Source: Stropharia rugosoannulata
Lineage: Eukaryota; Basidiomycota; Agaricomycetes; Agaricales; Strophariaceae
Length of the DNA stretch: 64,000 nucleotides
Direction: 5' to 3'
Assembly: GCA_028532985.1 (NCBI GenBank)
Contig: JANCIK010000002.1
Location: 2,666,001-2,730,000 of the forward strand
Part shown: piece by piece, positions 23,342 to 33,954 of the stretch
Layout: each line of letters starts with the position of its first letter
How positions within the stretch are numbered: position 1 is the stretch's first letter
Notes under the pieces: generated by a model
What the model was told of the DNA's origin: nothing
Databases searched by the model: none
The model's input: the letters and a program-made list of their open reading frames with translations, nothing else
Made by a program: the position numbers and the translations under genes

Positions 23342-25313
23342 ATGTCTCCTTCACCGTTCGGGTTTTTGAAGAACCTCACCAACCATCATCCAAAATTCCC
23401 TCGTCAATTGGCACCGGATTTTGATCCTACTGCACCGTACCATGATGATAGGCCTGCAAAACTTGTGAAGCGGAAGTCGAATTCAAAGAAAAATCCAGAA
23501 AATGACCTAGTTCAATCTCGTCAATTGGTGGATTCATTTAATGAGGTCATAGGCCCTGCAAGCCAATTCGATGACATTGCGCCTTCGCGATACCCTGTGC
23601 TTTCCATGAGCGGGAAAGCTGGAAGTCATGCTAGTACGCCCAGCAATCTAAGACGAATGTCTTATTGGCCCCATATGCCTGATCATGAACTGGGCCCCGA
23701 GTTGGGGGGGCATAATTCAATAATACCAAAAGCTGGTCCAGTAAGTCGCCTACTTAAATATGCACCGTAACTTAGTTATGGTCTATCTCGTTGTCTAGAT
23801 GGACCCAGTCGGGCCAATAAATCGTTCGCTCATGAGCGTTGCAGACACGCATCGCAGTCGTGAATACAGTGACGACAGACTTCGCGCCACACCTCAGCCA
23901 CGCAGGAAACACGCATTAGATATTGACAAATCTGTTGAATCGCCTCCACTTGATGAAGACCCTCTCGTTAGTGAATACATGCCTGCTGGAAGTCGTGAAC
24001 AATTACCCCAAGAGGGCCTCCCACCACCTTCCCGGACCTGGAGTGTCATTCCATCTGTTCATCGAGAGGCCTCACGAACGGAAGAATCTTATAGTGTTCG
24101 ACGCGATGTGACTGGAGATCAGAGTTGGCTAGAGACAGGAAATTTAGGCAACCGCTTCTCCACGGATGTCACCACCAATCCCAGGACGTCTACTATGGGC
24201 GATCCAGGGCAAATAGATGCTAGGAGCTTGAGCTCATTCCGCTACGTGGAAAGTCAAGTGCCAGAAAGGATCGCCAGAAAGAAGTCTGATCATTGGGTAA
24301 AACATCTAGGCATCACCATTACCTGCGCCCATGCTTATTCGCGACTAGGCCGCAGCTCCAGTTCAGCAAGGTTCAATACATACTGAAAGTCAAATACCAT
24401 ATCAGAGTCTGTACGTGCCGCAACAAGAATTGCACCGCGAGGCCAAAGAGGTGAGGAAAGAAAGAGCAGTGTCGATAGCAAAAGCTTAATGTAGGATAAA
24501 AGTCGGTTATACTTCACCATAGCTATTGGGATGACGAAGATTCTGAACCGGAGATATACCATTATATCGTACCTGTTGGTTTGAAAGTCACATTTCAGGA
24601 TCAAGAGGGTAATATAATTACCAAGTACGTCCATGGACCCATGTCATTTATCCCAGCTCTCATCTCCAGAACTGGCACCCAGGATAAGCAAAGCAGGACA
24701 GCTGGACGGAACGTGTCGATCATTCAAATGTGCCCCTATTGTGGTCCATGATGAGTTCGGCAAGGAGTTATACCGGTTTGCTCCTTCTGACGCTGGAGGA
24801 CAACAAGGGAGCATTAACAGTATACCTCTTATCCCCTAGTTCCAAAAATGTAAGGGGGCCCATACCAACACCACGGGAACTTCAAGATGGCCATTTTCGG
24901 GCACATACCAGAGGGACGAGTCACCCTGTAGCCGATTTACTGTGAGTTAAGTTAAACCATACTCATGCGAAATTTGCTGAAAGTGACTAATGGTAGGGAC
25001 GATGCGATGCTGGAGGATGGAGGAAACATAACCCAGTCAGTGAGTATTGGTGGTAAAGCAATTAATGTTCATCATATCTTTAGGCGCTCGCCCTGGGGAT
25101 CCCATTCGATAGTTTCTTCGAAGTCTACGAGAACAATAATGGTCGATGAGAAGGGGAACCAAATACCAGTGTAAGTGACTTTGCTCGGCTACATTGTGAA
25201 ATGTTTTGCAACTGTTTGAACAAAGGAAATCTAGTATCCGCCGGGATGGACGGCAACGGTTAGAGCAGTCCCCGAACGATATTAGTTACCATGCACGGAT
25301 TTCCACATTATGA
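23342..25313 (+). CDS. hypothetical conserved protein with Ser/Pro-rich N-terminus
   Basis: The first exon encodes MSPSPFGFLKNLTNHHPKFP and a charged Ser/Pro-rich region. Later exons encode SWDDEDSEPEIYHYIVPVGL followed by a beta-rich stretch (KVTFQDQEGN), PIVVHDEFGKELYRF, and a tail with TRTIMVDEKGNQIPV. The final intron opens with GTAAGT at about 25171 and the last exon ends ISYHARISTL, stop at 25311-25313. The repeated (I/V)xDExG pattern (VHDEFGKE, MVDEKGNQ) suggests a duplicated small fold. I do not recognise the family and no membrane segment or signal is visible. Internal splice sites between 24300 and 24970 are tentative. Confidence 0.65.
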
Positions 25314-25415
25314 ACCATACATACAAAGAAAACCCAATTTCCTAAATGCATGGTATAGGGTTTCGAGTCATAAAATGAGATTTATCAGAAAACGGACGTA
25401 CTGTATGTAATAAAA

Positions 25416-26610
25416 TTATTTGCGCTTCCCTGGCCTCCCTCTACCTTTGCTACGACCTCCTCTGCTTGAGGACTCTCTGCGAGTACCCAATGCCATGTTT
25501 ACATCGTCCCGGCTTAATCGCAGAGAGCCATTCCTGAAATTTCCTACACCCATCTTCAGTCCCTTTACTCGCTTTCGGGGAGCAGAACTGGTCCCAGAGG
25601 CCTCGAAGACCTTTTTCAGGGTAGGATGGTAGTTGCCCAGATTTTTGGCCTGAATAGACAGTGATTAAGACATCAATTTTGGTAGAAATAGCAGACATAC
25701 CTCTTCTAGTTCTTGTAGATTTCTTTCTTTCTGTTTGTCAGCGAGACCTTCTCTTACACGCTTAGCTGCTTTTCGCTTTTCAGCATCACGGATCATGCGC
25801 CCCCCTTTACCCAATTTAGCTTCTCCCGTCAGCTCCAGAATGCGACCAGCTAATGCTTTTCGGCGTTGGGCAGGGGTAAGATCCAGTTCTGTATTTGTAG
25901 AGCCTGAAAGTAGTTTTGTATGAACCAGCTTGTGAAGCATAGCATCGTTCTGTGCATTCGTTCTTCGTGAATTCAGTGCAGGTGTCGGTCATTACATACT
26001 GTGTCTCCCGTACCTATCATCTTCTTCCTCGGCTAGCTTTTGCTTTGCCACAACGGGGTCCGAAACATTTGACGAAACCTTAGCTATCTTGGAGGACTGA
26101 GACTAATACGTAACTAGTACTCAGCAGCGACGCATAAACATTCTTACCATGAACGCTCTCATTTGAGCTTTTGAAACGTAGTCGACTTCGCTTCTCCGCT
26201 TTATACTGGGGTCTGAAAAGACTACGACATTACGCTCAACTTCAGCCGTTGTGAACTCATCGTCGGAGTGCTCGAAATCTGCCAAAAAAATTTTTGATTG
26301 GAAAACTCATATTGTTGATTTTTTGGATCATACCACTGCCAGAATCATCCGCATCGTCGGCACTACTGTCTGACACGACCTGTGTTATATCTTTGCTGAT
26401 CCCATACCATTCTTGCTCGCGCTCCTGGTTTTCCTCTTCCTCTTCATTGTCTTCGTCTGGTTCTGATCTTCGCCTTTTCACATGCTTGACAACTGCTTCG
26501 GCCGTCCGTTTCCTTGAACTATTGCCTATGGGTGCAAAGGAATCCAGAAATGATTGACCATGATTTTCCAAGATGCTAAGCAGTCGAGCCTTCTCCGTCG
26601 CGTCCGCCAT
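25416..26610 (-). CDS. FAF1: FAF1-like 40S ribosome assembly factor (DUF4602)
   Basis: Probable nucleolar factor for pre-rRNA processing and small-subunit assembly, related to yeast Faf1 and human C1orf131. It starts MADATEKARLLSILENHGQS, followed by a basic patch (KHVKRRRSEPD) and an acidic Glu-rich run. The middle contains DLTPAQRRKALAGRILELTG and AEKRKAAKRVREGLADKQKE. The C-terminus has the family signature around KMGVGNFRNGSLRLSRDDV and a basic tail ending GRGRPGKRK. About five exons. The call rests mainly on the C-terminal GVGxFxxGxLxLSRxD pattern and overall charge; a HMM search of DUF4602 would settle it. Confidence 0.72.
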
Positions 26611-27240
26611 GATGAAATGGTTTAATTGTCCGTTTCGCGTGTCCTATTTTGCGTATGATAGCACACAGTCCAAACTTGAACGTAGGTTGTGTAAGGTCAC
26701 GGAAGAGGCACACTGATTGGTTGAGGAGCGGAAGCGACGGCATCTTCGGCAAAAGTCAAGCAAAACCTGGCATAATACTTACAGCTTTCCTAGCTATATC
26801 TGACCCCTGCTTGTCCTATAAAGGGTCGCCGTTCCGTCGACTCACACCGCGCTGAACAAAACAGTGAAAATTTCATTTAATGTAATTAATTCATTATCTA
26901 GTTGTCTTCTCTAATCCAAAGAGTATGAATACTTAAAATCACTGAATATGTACTCCAAAGTAAAAGCCTCGACTTTTATCAAAGCTTCGGGAAGCTTCTT
27001 CATTATGTTTCAGAAGCCTCTTATTTACTGAACATTCAAGCGAACATCTTCGAACATCTTCGTTAAGAGACGTTTAGCTTGACATAGTTTAATGAGATAA
27101 TAAGAGCCGGGGTAGCAAATGGTTAATGGTAGGGTAGCTTCCGTCCCCAATTCCGAGTTGTTGCGTACCTTCACTGAGTTTTCTGAGCACTATCTTATCT
27201 TGTTATGTAAGAAGAGATTACATAAAGATTCATTGTTATC
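26611..27240. other. start of the gene-poor region
   Basis: The FAF1 promoter lies at the left. To the right the DNA becomes AT-rich with no supported exon. Short local repeats are visible, for example GAACATCTTC twice in a row near 27042-27062. Confidence 0.45.
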
Positions 27241-27275
27241 GTAAGGTAGATGTCATCCATATTCTGCGAAGGTCA
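27241..27275 (+). repeat. left terminal inverted repeat
   Basis: 35 nt beginning GTAAGGTAGATGTCATCCAT, matching the reverse complement of 27874-27908 at 34 of 35 positions. The single difference is G here against A in the partner, in the CTGCGAAGG / CTGCAAAGG part. Confidence 0.85.
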
Positions 27276-27873
27276 CATGACAATTGTGACAGGCTCCCAA
27301 TTTAGAAAGAACGCGTTAATTTAGAGTAAAAGCGTGTCGAGCTCGCCCCCTCCTGCAAGGATCTCAAATTTGTTCAATAGGAACTATTTATTAGACCAGT
27401 AGCTATTCAGAGACGCGTTCCAATAAGCATTAAGTTAAATAAGTGATGTGTGATTACCCGAATAAGTTCTTCACGCCAATTACACACATATCACATGCAT
27501 TGATATTGAAGAGATAGACTTTCCCTGTTGTTCCAGCTCAGCGCAGGTACAGAGGGCACCGGGTCTTACCAGCAAACATATTGGAAGAGTCGGAGAAGGA
27601 AGGAATTGTTTAGGCTGTCTCGCTTACTACATCATACATGATCTTATCGCTGCTTTGACATCCGTGTGCATATTCAATTGAGACTCCGTGTGTATTCCAT
27701 CAAGATCGGTTGCTCCGATAACTGCAAAACTTCTCATGAACTTAAATAATATATAAATGAACAATTGCTATTGAATAGATTCACAAGATTAGCTGTATAT
27801 GTGGAGATGTTGACCGTTTTACAGAGACTTTCCTAATTTATCCTCAGCCCATGTCACAAGCAGTAACATCACA

Positions 27874-27908
27874 TGACCTTTGCAGAATATGGATGACATC
27901 TACCTTAC
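27874..27908 (-). repeat. right terminal inverted repeat
   Basis: Inverted partner of 27241-27275. On the plus strand it ends GGATGACATCTACCTTAC. Confidence 0.85.
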
Positions 27909-27949
27909 CAGAATTGGTCAGCAGGATCCCAAAAGCTCCCCTGTCTCCA

Positions 27950-28735
27950 GTACTAGAGGTCGCCATGCCGGCGACAACGGACCGTGCTGTGAAGAAATTG
28001 TATAATATTGTTTTGTAATTACGTGTGAGATAAAATACGAATCGATGATACTGTGGTTTGCAATCCGTGTTCGTAGTCGTACTTGACTGTGAAGATTACT
28101 TTTAGCAAACATCTAGGGAAAATGTCAGCTACGTTCCAAAAGTCTCTCGTTGTTACTGACGATATCATAAAAGTCTTTAGTTCGTTTTCGCCGTATAAAT
28201 TGTAGTAGGGGCGTAAGAGTTCTTTGAATTCGTCCTTGATTGGCCAATTTCGTGCGTCTGTTGACCTCTGAGTTGTTGGCCCGTACTATTTGTGTTCTTG
28301 TTAGTGAACGTTTTTTGTATTAGTAGTTAACGTACATGGCGTTTAAAAATCGGATGCGTAAAGTCGATTTTTGATTTTTTGATTGTTTCGGGGATAGAGT
28401 TGTTCATGTTAGGTTTACCGTACATACTGTGGATCAGTTTTCTTATGTTGCTGATTGCGTGATTGAAGTCAAGTTTGTATTGGCCGAGCTCGTTTGAGGA
28501 ACGAGAGAGAGAGAACGTGATGCAGGAATCGAGGATGTTTCTGCTTTGAAATTGCCGTGTCTACCGATACTTAGGTCGTCGAGCGCTACCTTTCCAACTA
28601 TTATGCAAGGACAGACAATGGCAACAATTCTAGTGGATATCGGCAAATCATTCAGTTTGTCACCATTCAATGTATATGTTGCTTTATCCAGAAGAAGACA
28701 CTCGATACGATTGCTGGCGCTGAGAGTTTAACGAG
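27950..28735 (-). pseudogene. decayed minus-strand coding remnant, unknown
   Basis: Read on the minus strand, two stretches look coding in composition: LGQYKLDFNHAISNIRKLIH continuing to KKSKIDFTHPIFKRHV (about 28320-28500), and NWPIKDEFKELLRPYYNLYG continuing to TTRDFWNVADIFPRC (about 28100-28260). They could be exons of one protein, but I find no start codon in frame upstream, and nearby frames are broken by stops. I recognise no family. It may be a truncated gene or part of an old transposable element next to the TIR element. Confidence 0.35.
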
Positions 28736-28849
28736 AATCTTTTCACTAAACACCCTAGCGAAGATTTAAGGACAGAGATGCAACGACTATCTATCTTCTA
28801 TATGTTCTATATTATAATACGAGGACAGTTTTCCCACGAAAAAATCTCT

Positions 28850-28869
28850 CACTCTCATTGGCTTGCTTA
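28850..28869 (+). repeat. direct repeat copy 1 (20 nt exact)
   Basis: CACTCTCATTGGCTTGCTTA, found again at 29802-29821. After the exact 20 nt the two copies stay recognisably similar for about 35 nt more (both contain GTAAGA, TTA and TAAGC at matching places). Confidence 0.7.
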
Positions 28870-29324
28870 AACACCATTTTTAGTAAGAGTTATCTAAGCA
28901 ACTGGTGCTGTTGCCCGAGACCACTTGGTGACCACGGTCTCCCTTCTACAACTTCGTATGTAGACTCTTGCTCTTGGTACGCTCTCATCCGCATGGACTG
29001 TCAACATTATATGATAATGCATGCAAATCGCATGTGCGAATACTGCCTGAACATGACTTCGTTTATCTGAAGCTTGACAAGTAAGTGCCTGATAAGTTTC
29101 ATCTGTTACCGCATAGCTTGATGCAATATCTGCTTTGGGTAGGGCCCGTATGCCAAGTAAATCTTTCCGTTTCTTCGTTCTTTACTCTAGAACATTATAG
29201 AAGCCTAAGTAAGGTCTGTCGGATGTCGTAACAGGTGTGCTTGCATTCTGCACTTAGTCTGCAGTTGCTGCTTTCTTGATTCATGATTTAACGTTGTTGG
29301 CCCTTTTTAGCTCTCTATCGCAGC

Positions 29325-29604
29325 ATGGATCCATTGAACACACCGCCCGCTACTCCTAATCGGTTGGTCCACCTGACAGACAGCTCTGCTACACACACAC
29401 GTAGTCCCTTTGCTTCCCCTGGATATTTTGAAAGAATGAGGGCACAAGGACGGTCGGCTAATCGTGAGCAACGAAATATGGACCTTCATGGGTCTCCACG
29501 GCGTCGGAGAACACTCGCCACGCAAGATGAGAACGTACCGCCCGTGCAGTCGAGTGCCTCGATGGTGCGTACAGAAGCTTTGTTTCCCATTTTACAATGC
29601 AGCT
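29325..29604 (+). pseudogene. orphan 5' exon, probable gene fragment
   Basis: An ATG-initiated frame beginning MDPLNTPPATPNRLVHLTDS. It is rich in Ser, Thr, Pro and Arg (SPRRRRTLATQDENVPPVQ) and looks like the disordered N-terminus of a nuclear protein. A possible donor (GTGCGT) follows the frame near 29573. I find no matching downstream exon in the next kilobase, and the piece lies between the two copies of the direct repeat. It is probably a truncated or captured fragment. Confidence 0.4.
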
Positions 29605-30585
29605 AACCATTATGTGCTGCATCCTGCGCCCGTCCAGTTCATTAGCTTTAAACTCCTTTTTTAGTAATTTTCTAACTTTCTCTCTCCTGGAACATCGTAC
29701 GTATTCTCTCGCTATGTATGCTCACTCTGGAAATGGAACCTGACCGTTTTGATGCAAACTGGACGCAAAATCGTGTGCATGATTACTTCCAAATGAACAC
29801 GCACTCTCATTGGCTTGCTTACTAACCTCTCTTTTTGGTAAGATTATTTAAGCGACTCGCTATTAACGACTTGCGGCGGCTGCGGGCCTGCGGCCACGGC
29901 GGGACTGCTTTAGGACTGCTCAAGCCCAAGTTAGCTGCTCTCGAGGAGTCCGAGTTCCCGTTCCCGCTGCCGCTGCCTTGCTGTTTTCTTTTGGTCTGCT
30001 CTCCGTAGCAAGTAAGCTCCCAAAATGTTGGGAAAGACTTACATACTTACTGTTACCTGTATCAAGCACAGCAGACCCATAAACTGGTACAAGCGAGGGA
30101 GCTCCGAGCTCTGCTCGGAGTGAGTGAGCTTTGGTAACTCTAATCAATCTTTTATAAGCTGATCCTACTTTGACTTATGCATATGCATTTACCCCGGTTG
30201 TTCCACGTACTGTAGACCTCTTGAAAAGACAAGCAGCAGCAGCTACCATTTGTATATTCTTCTAATACAATATTACCATTGCTAATCTGTTTTAAATGTG
30301 GATCAGCAAAGGAATGCCTTCACTCGAAGCTTCTGACTGTTCAAACCGTGCGAAGCACGGGTCACTGCTAGTATCAACTAAGTATCAACACCAGACTACG
30401 TGTATATATGAACAGATATGATATCAGACTACGAAGCCTTGTGATATATTTCAATCTTATCATTTTCCATTTCTAGACAAACTGATCGTCTCAACATTGA
30501 TAACAAACATGGTTTTGAAACCCCAGAGATACATGTGCATGAGTGTTTGGCCATATTTATTTTGGGATCATAATTGGTAATTCTC
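29605..30585. other. noncoding stretch with direct repeat copy 2
   Basis: About 1 kb with no supported gene. It contains the second direct repeat copy (29802-29821), a GC-rich patch near 29870-29905 and a short inverted stretch around GAGCTCCGAGCTC (near 30100). Confidence 0.45.
29802..29821 (+). repeat. direct repeat copy 2 (20 nt exact)
   Basis: Second copy of CACTCTCATTGGCTTGCTTA, 952 bp to the right of copy 1 at 28850-28869, in the same orientation. Confidence 0.7.
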
Positions 30586-30689
30586 ACCGTGTGGGACCTT
30601 AGCTTTCAGCACGGTGATTTGGCGATGCTTGTCTCTGGATAAAAAGGAACATTCAGACCGTGGGGGACCTTAGCTTTCAGCACGGTGAT
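30586..30689 (+). repeat. two tandem 33-nt hairpin repeats, 71-bp period
   Basis: Units at 30586-30618 and 30657-30689 differ at one position. Each begins ACCGTG and ends with CACGGTGAT, so each can fold with an ACCGTG/CACGGT stem around a loop of about 18 nt. They lie 106 bp upstream of the DUF7719 gene start, in its promoter or 5' leader. Confidence 0.8.
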
Positions 30690-30794
30690 ACGCCAATACT
30701 TCTGCGGTATCAATTCTAGTCACTCTTTTCTCTGGCTCCTCGACGCAGCTTGTACCATCCATTCGCTGGCCGCTCGTTCCTCTTGGTTGGTAAT

Positions 30795-31618
30795 ATGGCT
30801 CGGCAACGCAAATCAAACGGGAAATCCATACCACTTGCTTTGCCTTCTTCTACAAACAAAGATTCACCTTCGAAACCTCTAATAGAAATATCAGAAGAAG
30901 AACAATGGCGGATCATAAACGAGTCGGGAATTTTAAAGACACCAGCTCTGCAAAATACAACCGCACAGAGTATGGAATACGTCGCAAAACAGGATGAACA
31001 GCTGTCGTTAGGTGACGAAATATTCAATGCACTACTTCTGATAATACCATTCTCGGGTCTTCTACTGTTAATGGAAATGTAAGATTCCTTCGGATCGGTA
31101 TATTCTTCATTAATTGACGTCTCTGGCAGTCTTGTACGCCAGCAATACGGTAAGGACACGACGATGGATGTTGTCCTCGATAGGATGGTACCGAGCATTC
31201 CAAGTACGTTGCACATAAACGCCAATAGTCAAATGCTGAATGTTCTTAGTTTTGTCTCTGTTTGTCTTTTACAGTAGGGGTATTCCTTTACTGTAGCGTA
31301 ACAGTTTACTAATTTTATCATTAGCTATTCGATATAAAAGCACTCGATGGCTACAGTACTCGTTATTCCTGCTTTCAGTGTCTGTCGGCAGTCGCATGCT
31401 CTGGCTGCTGAGTAATGCATCGTGGCTGGTCAACATGAAGCAGGTATGTAGGTGCAGTCAAAATTGATGTTCCATCAACTCTGAGCATATTACAGTGTCC
31501 GCCACTAGCTACCGTATGGATTTATACTGTCTTGCAGCTAGATTTGCCATTTGCAGTGGGAAATTTAGTCTTTGTAAGTGCATTTGTTTGGTGGAAAGGT
31601 TTAAAAGTTTTGCGGTAA
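30795..31618 (+). CDS. fungal membrane protein, DUF7719-type
   Basis: Five exons; the first three are 30795-31078, 31130-31200 and a 24-nt micro-exon 31249-31272, then 31325-31443 and a last exon ending at 31616-31618. The N-terminus (MARQRKSNGKSIPLALPSST) is basic and soluble. Membrane segments follow: NALLLIIPFSGLLLLME, then ILSLFVFYT (made by the micro-exon) and SLFLLSVSVGSRMLWLLS. Near the end are NASWLVNMKQCPP and AFVWWKGLKVLR. I recall this as a conserved fungal family of unknown function, probably in an internal membrane. An in-frame ATG 45 nt upstream (30750) is possible, but MARQRK fits better. The 3' end faces the ankyrin-like gene. Confidence 0.75.
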
Positions 31619-31669
31619 AGTATTGATAAATCTTGATGCATATACATGTCAAAAGCATTGCAACTGCCA

Positions 31670-33498
31670 TTATAAGAGACACAAAAAAAGCAGTATACCA
31701 ACAGAAATGTGCGGCCTCGAAAAGGTGAGGGCGAAGAAGTATTCAATCTGTGGGATTGCCAAATAGGCCAGCAGATGTGAATAAAGAGTATCATGAAATA
31801 GGCCCATCGATATCTGCTCAAGTATACGCCTAAAATTGGTGGTAATCTTTGTCCAATAAGGCACCTTGTATGAGCAGAGGCAAGCAAAAACATGATGGTT
31901 GAATGCGATGTGGTATTACTTGCATAGAGCCATAGTAGTAGAAACTTACGGGCCATCGCCATTGTCGAGTTTGCTGGTTAATATTTCAACCTTGCGCTGC
32001 AGCAAAGTTAGCCAAGAGAATCACAAAAAGCTGACAACGCACCCTGAAAGTTATGGAACGACCCTCCAAAGATTCTCGAAGAATGCTTAGTTGCCACCTA
32101 AGTCGTCGATTACAACGTCGTCTGATCTCATCTTTGTGACGATCCAGCTTCTCAGTGAAGGCTTTATATATGCGATCATCACGAGCAAAATAATAGACCT
32201 TACACGACCGCATAAGTACAATCGCCTAAACAATTGCCACAGTAAAAATAAAAGTAGACTTACAGGCAGGTTTTCGCCATTAATGGACTTCAGGGCGTTT
32301 TCCCAGGCAGCCATCATGAGTAAATCACTGCAAGGTCGTCAGTTTGCGCCTGAGTGATTAAAGTAATGGAACTGACGCAGTAGCATTTGATACGCTTATA
32401 ATTGTAATTGGCAATGAGAGTTGAAGAAATGATTAGATGTAAACGAAAGCTTACTAATCTTCAAGAGACGCTATCAGTTCAGCTTGTCCTAGTTCCTTCG
32501 TCGCAAACCTTCTCACGGACGCCCCTGCAGAATGAACGGGCTTCCCTTCATGACCAGCGTTGAGGGCTCGGGCGACTTCCAATACCTGAGTATGCACCCA
32601 TTTATCTCCTTCACTCATGATCAGGGTCTGCATGAAGGATGCTATTAGTTCTATTTGAGACTTCGCAAGGCCCTCATTTATTGCAAGTTTCAAGCCTACA
32701 CCTGAAGTGGTGTTGTTAGAGGGGAAGGTAGTGAAATGAGGTGTTCATCGCACGTAAAGCTTTGAGGTATGATCGAGTTTGTGGCTTTTCAAGCTCCGAG
32801 GCTTCCAGATAATTGACCCATCTCGAAAAGGCGCCAAGCAAAACAATGGCTACGTCCTTGTTTCCTGTTCTTATCGCATGAACTAATGGAGTTTCACCGC
32901 CTATGCTTTGAAGTAGGAGCTGGGTTTGTTCTTTAGTATATAATCAACAATGGGAGTATCGGTGCCTACAGGAAATGCCTTGTCTCTAACTTCCATGAGA
33001 AACACGATATCCTTCTCTTCGACAGCTCGCATAATCTCATACGGCTTCATACGTTTCAGCATAAAACAAAGCAAGTAAGACAAAGTAATAGACTTACCTG
33101 AACGTTAGCCCAACCAGATGATGGACTGCGACCAACGCGAGGACTGCCAAGTGATTTAAGCAATGTTTTAATAGAGGAGCTAGAGCGAGTGGAAGAGTTG
33201 CTGGGTCTGCGAGTGCGTTGCAACTCTACCGCTTCTCCCATAGAATCATGCTCAATATTTTCCTGTATCGATTGTTTGAGTTGTTGTCTCATTAGTTCAT
33301 GCGGGGCTAGGCCTTCAGCCTCCCTCTTTATAACCCCTACAGATGGGAATTAAAATTATTGAGTTACATGTGAAGTTGAGGCTTGAGCATCATGAACCAC
33401 AAACCTAGGGGTGGCAACCGTTCAGGAAGGCATAATTCCGATGCTAGTTTCAGCTTTGAAGCGTCCCTATGCGACTGAGAGGCGTTGTCGTCTGCCAT
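31670..33498 (-). CDS. conserved fungal protein with ankyrin-like helices
   Basis: Starts MADDNASQSHRDASKLKLAS, then LPERLPPL and, after an intron, GVIKREAEGLAPHELMRQQL. A Ser-rich stretch (RRPSNSSTRSSSSIKTLLK) precedes KPYEIMRAVEEKDIVFLMEV and IGGETPLVHAIRTGNKDVAI, which read as ankyrin-type helix pairs. Further exons give LIASFMQTLIMSEGDKWV and LLMMAAWENALKSINGE, then RDDRIYKAFTEKLD and WQLSILRESLEGRSITF. At least seven introns. The C-terminal end is unresolved: after KVEILTSKLDNGDGP the frame should splice, and the open stretch around PYWTKITTNFRRILEQI ending at 31670 looks coding but does not join in phase. Function unknown; no membrane segment or signal is visible. Confidence 0.68.
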
Positions 33499-33903
33499 AG
33501 AAGCCAAGACGGGAGCATGGTTGAAGCTCATGGAACAGACAAACTTGACATCTGGTGTGGACCAGATGCGACAGATAGTTTGATATGTAATAAGTTTATT
33601 GGCTAGTAATACTGGAAAAGACGTTGTGCGATAGCTTGTCGTAGATTGCGGAACATAGAGTCATGAATGACTGGTGTGACTTGCCTTTGGATGTCAAGAC
33701 AGACAGGTGCTTGGTCGCCGACAAATGATGGTAGAAAGTAATATTATGTAAACAATGAGCATGCCACTGTTCGAACCAAGTTCGAGCGACTCGCTCCTTG
33801 CTCACTCCACATTCGGACTACTTACATCAATCCGACTCGCCTCATTTAACCCCAGCTCAGCATTTGCTTTGATTTACGGGAAACTGCTCGCTGCTCGACG
33901 TTC
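33499..33903. other. divergent promoter region, ankyrin-like gene and Dicer
   Basis: 455 bp separate the two start codons. It carries the Dicer TATA box at its right end. No exon seen. Confidence 0.5.
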
Positions 33904-33910
33904 TATATAA
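33904..33910 (+). promoter_or_regulatory. TATA box of the Dicer gene
   Basis: TATATAA, 51 nt upstream of the ATG at 33955. Confidence 0.5.
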
Positions 33911-33954
33911 ATTTCGGCACATTTGTGTAATACTTTTCTAAGCTACCTGGCTTT

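Larger units (their letters stand above)
27241..27908. mobile_element. 668-bp element with 35-bp terminal inverted repeats (MITE-like)
   Basis: The left end (27241-27275, GTAAGGTAGATGTCATCCAT onward) and the right end (27874-27908) are inverted copies of each other with one mismatch in 35. The interior is AT-rich and has no open frame of note, so it cannot make its own transposase. This suits a non-autonomous DNA transposon mobilised in trans. I cannot see a clear target-site duplication: flanks are TTATC on the left and CAGAA on the right. It may be old, or the true ends may lie slightly outside. Confidence 0.65.
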
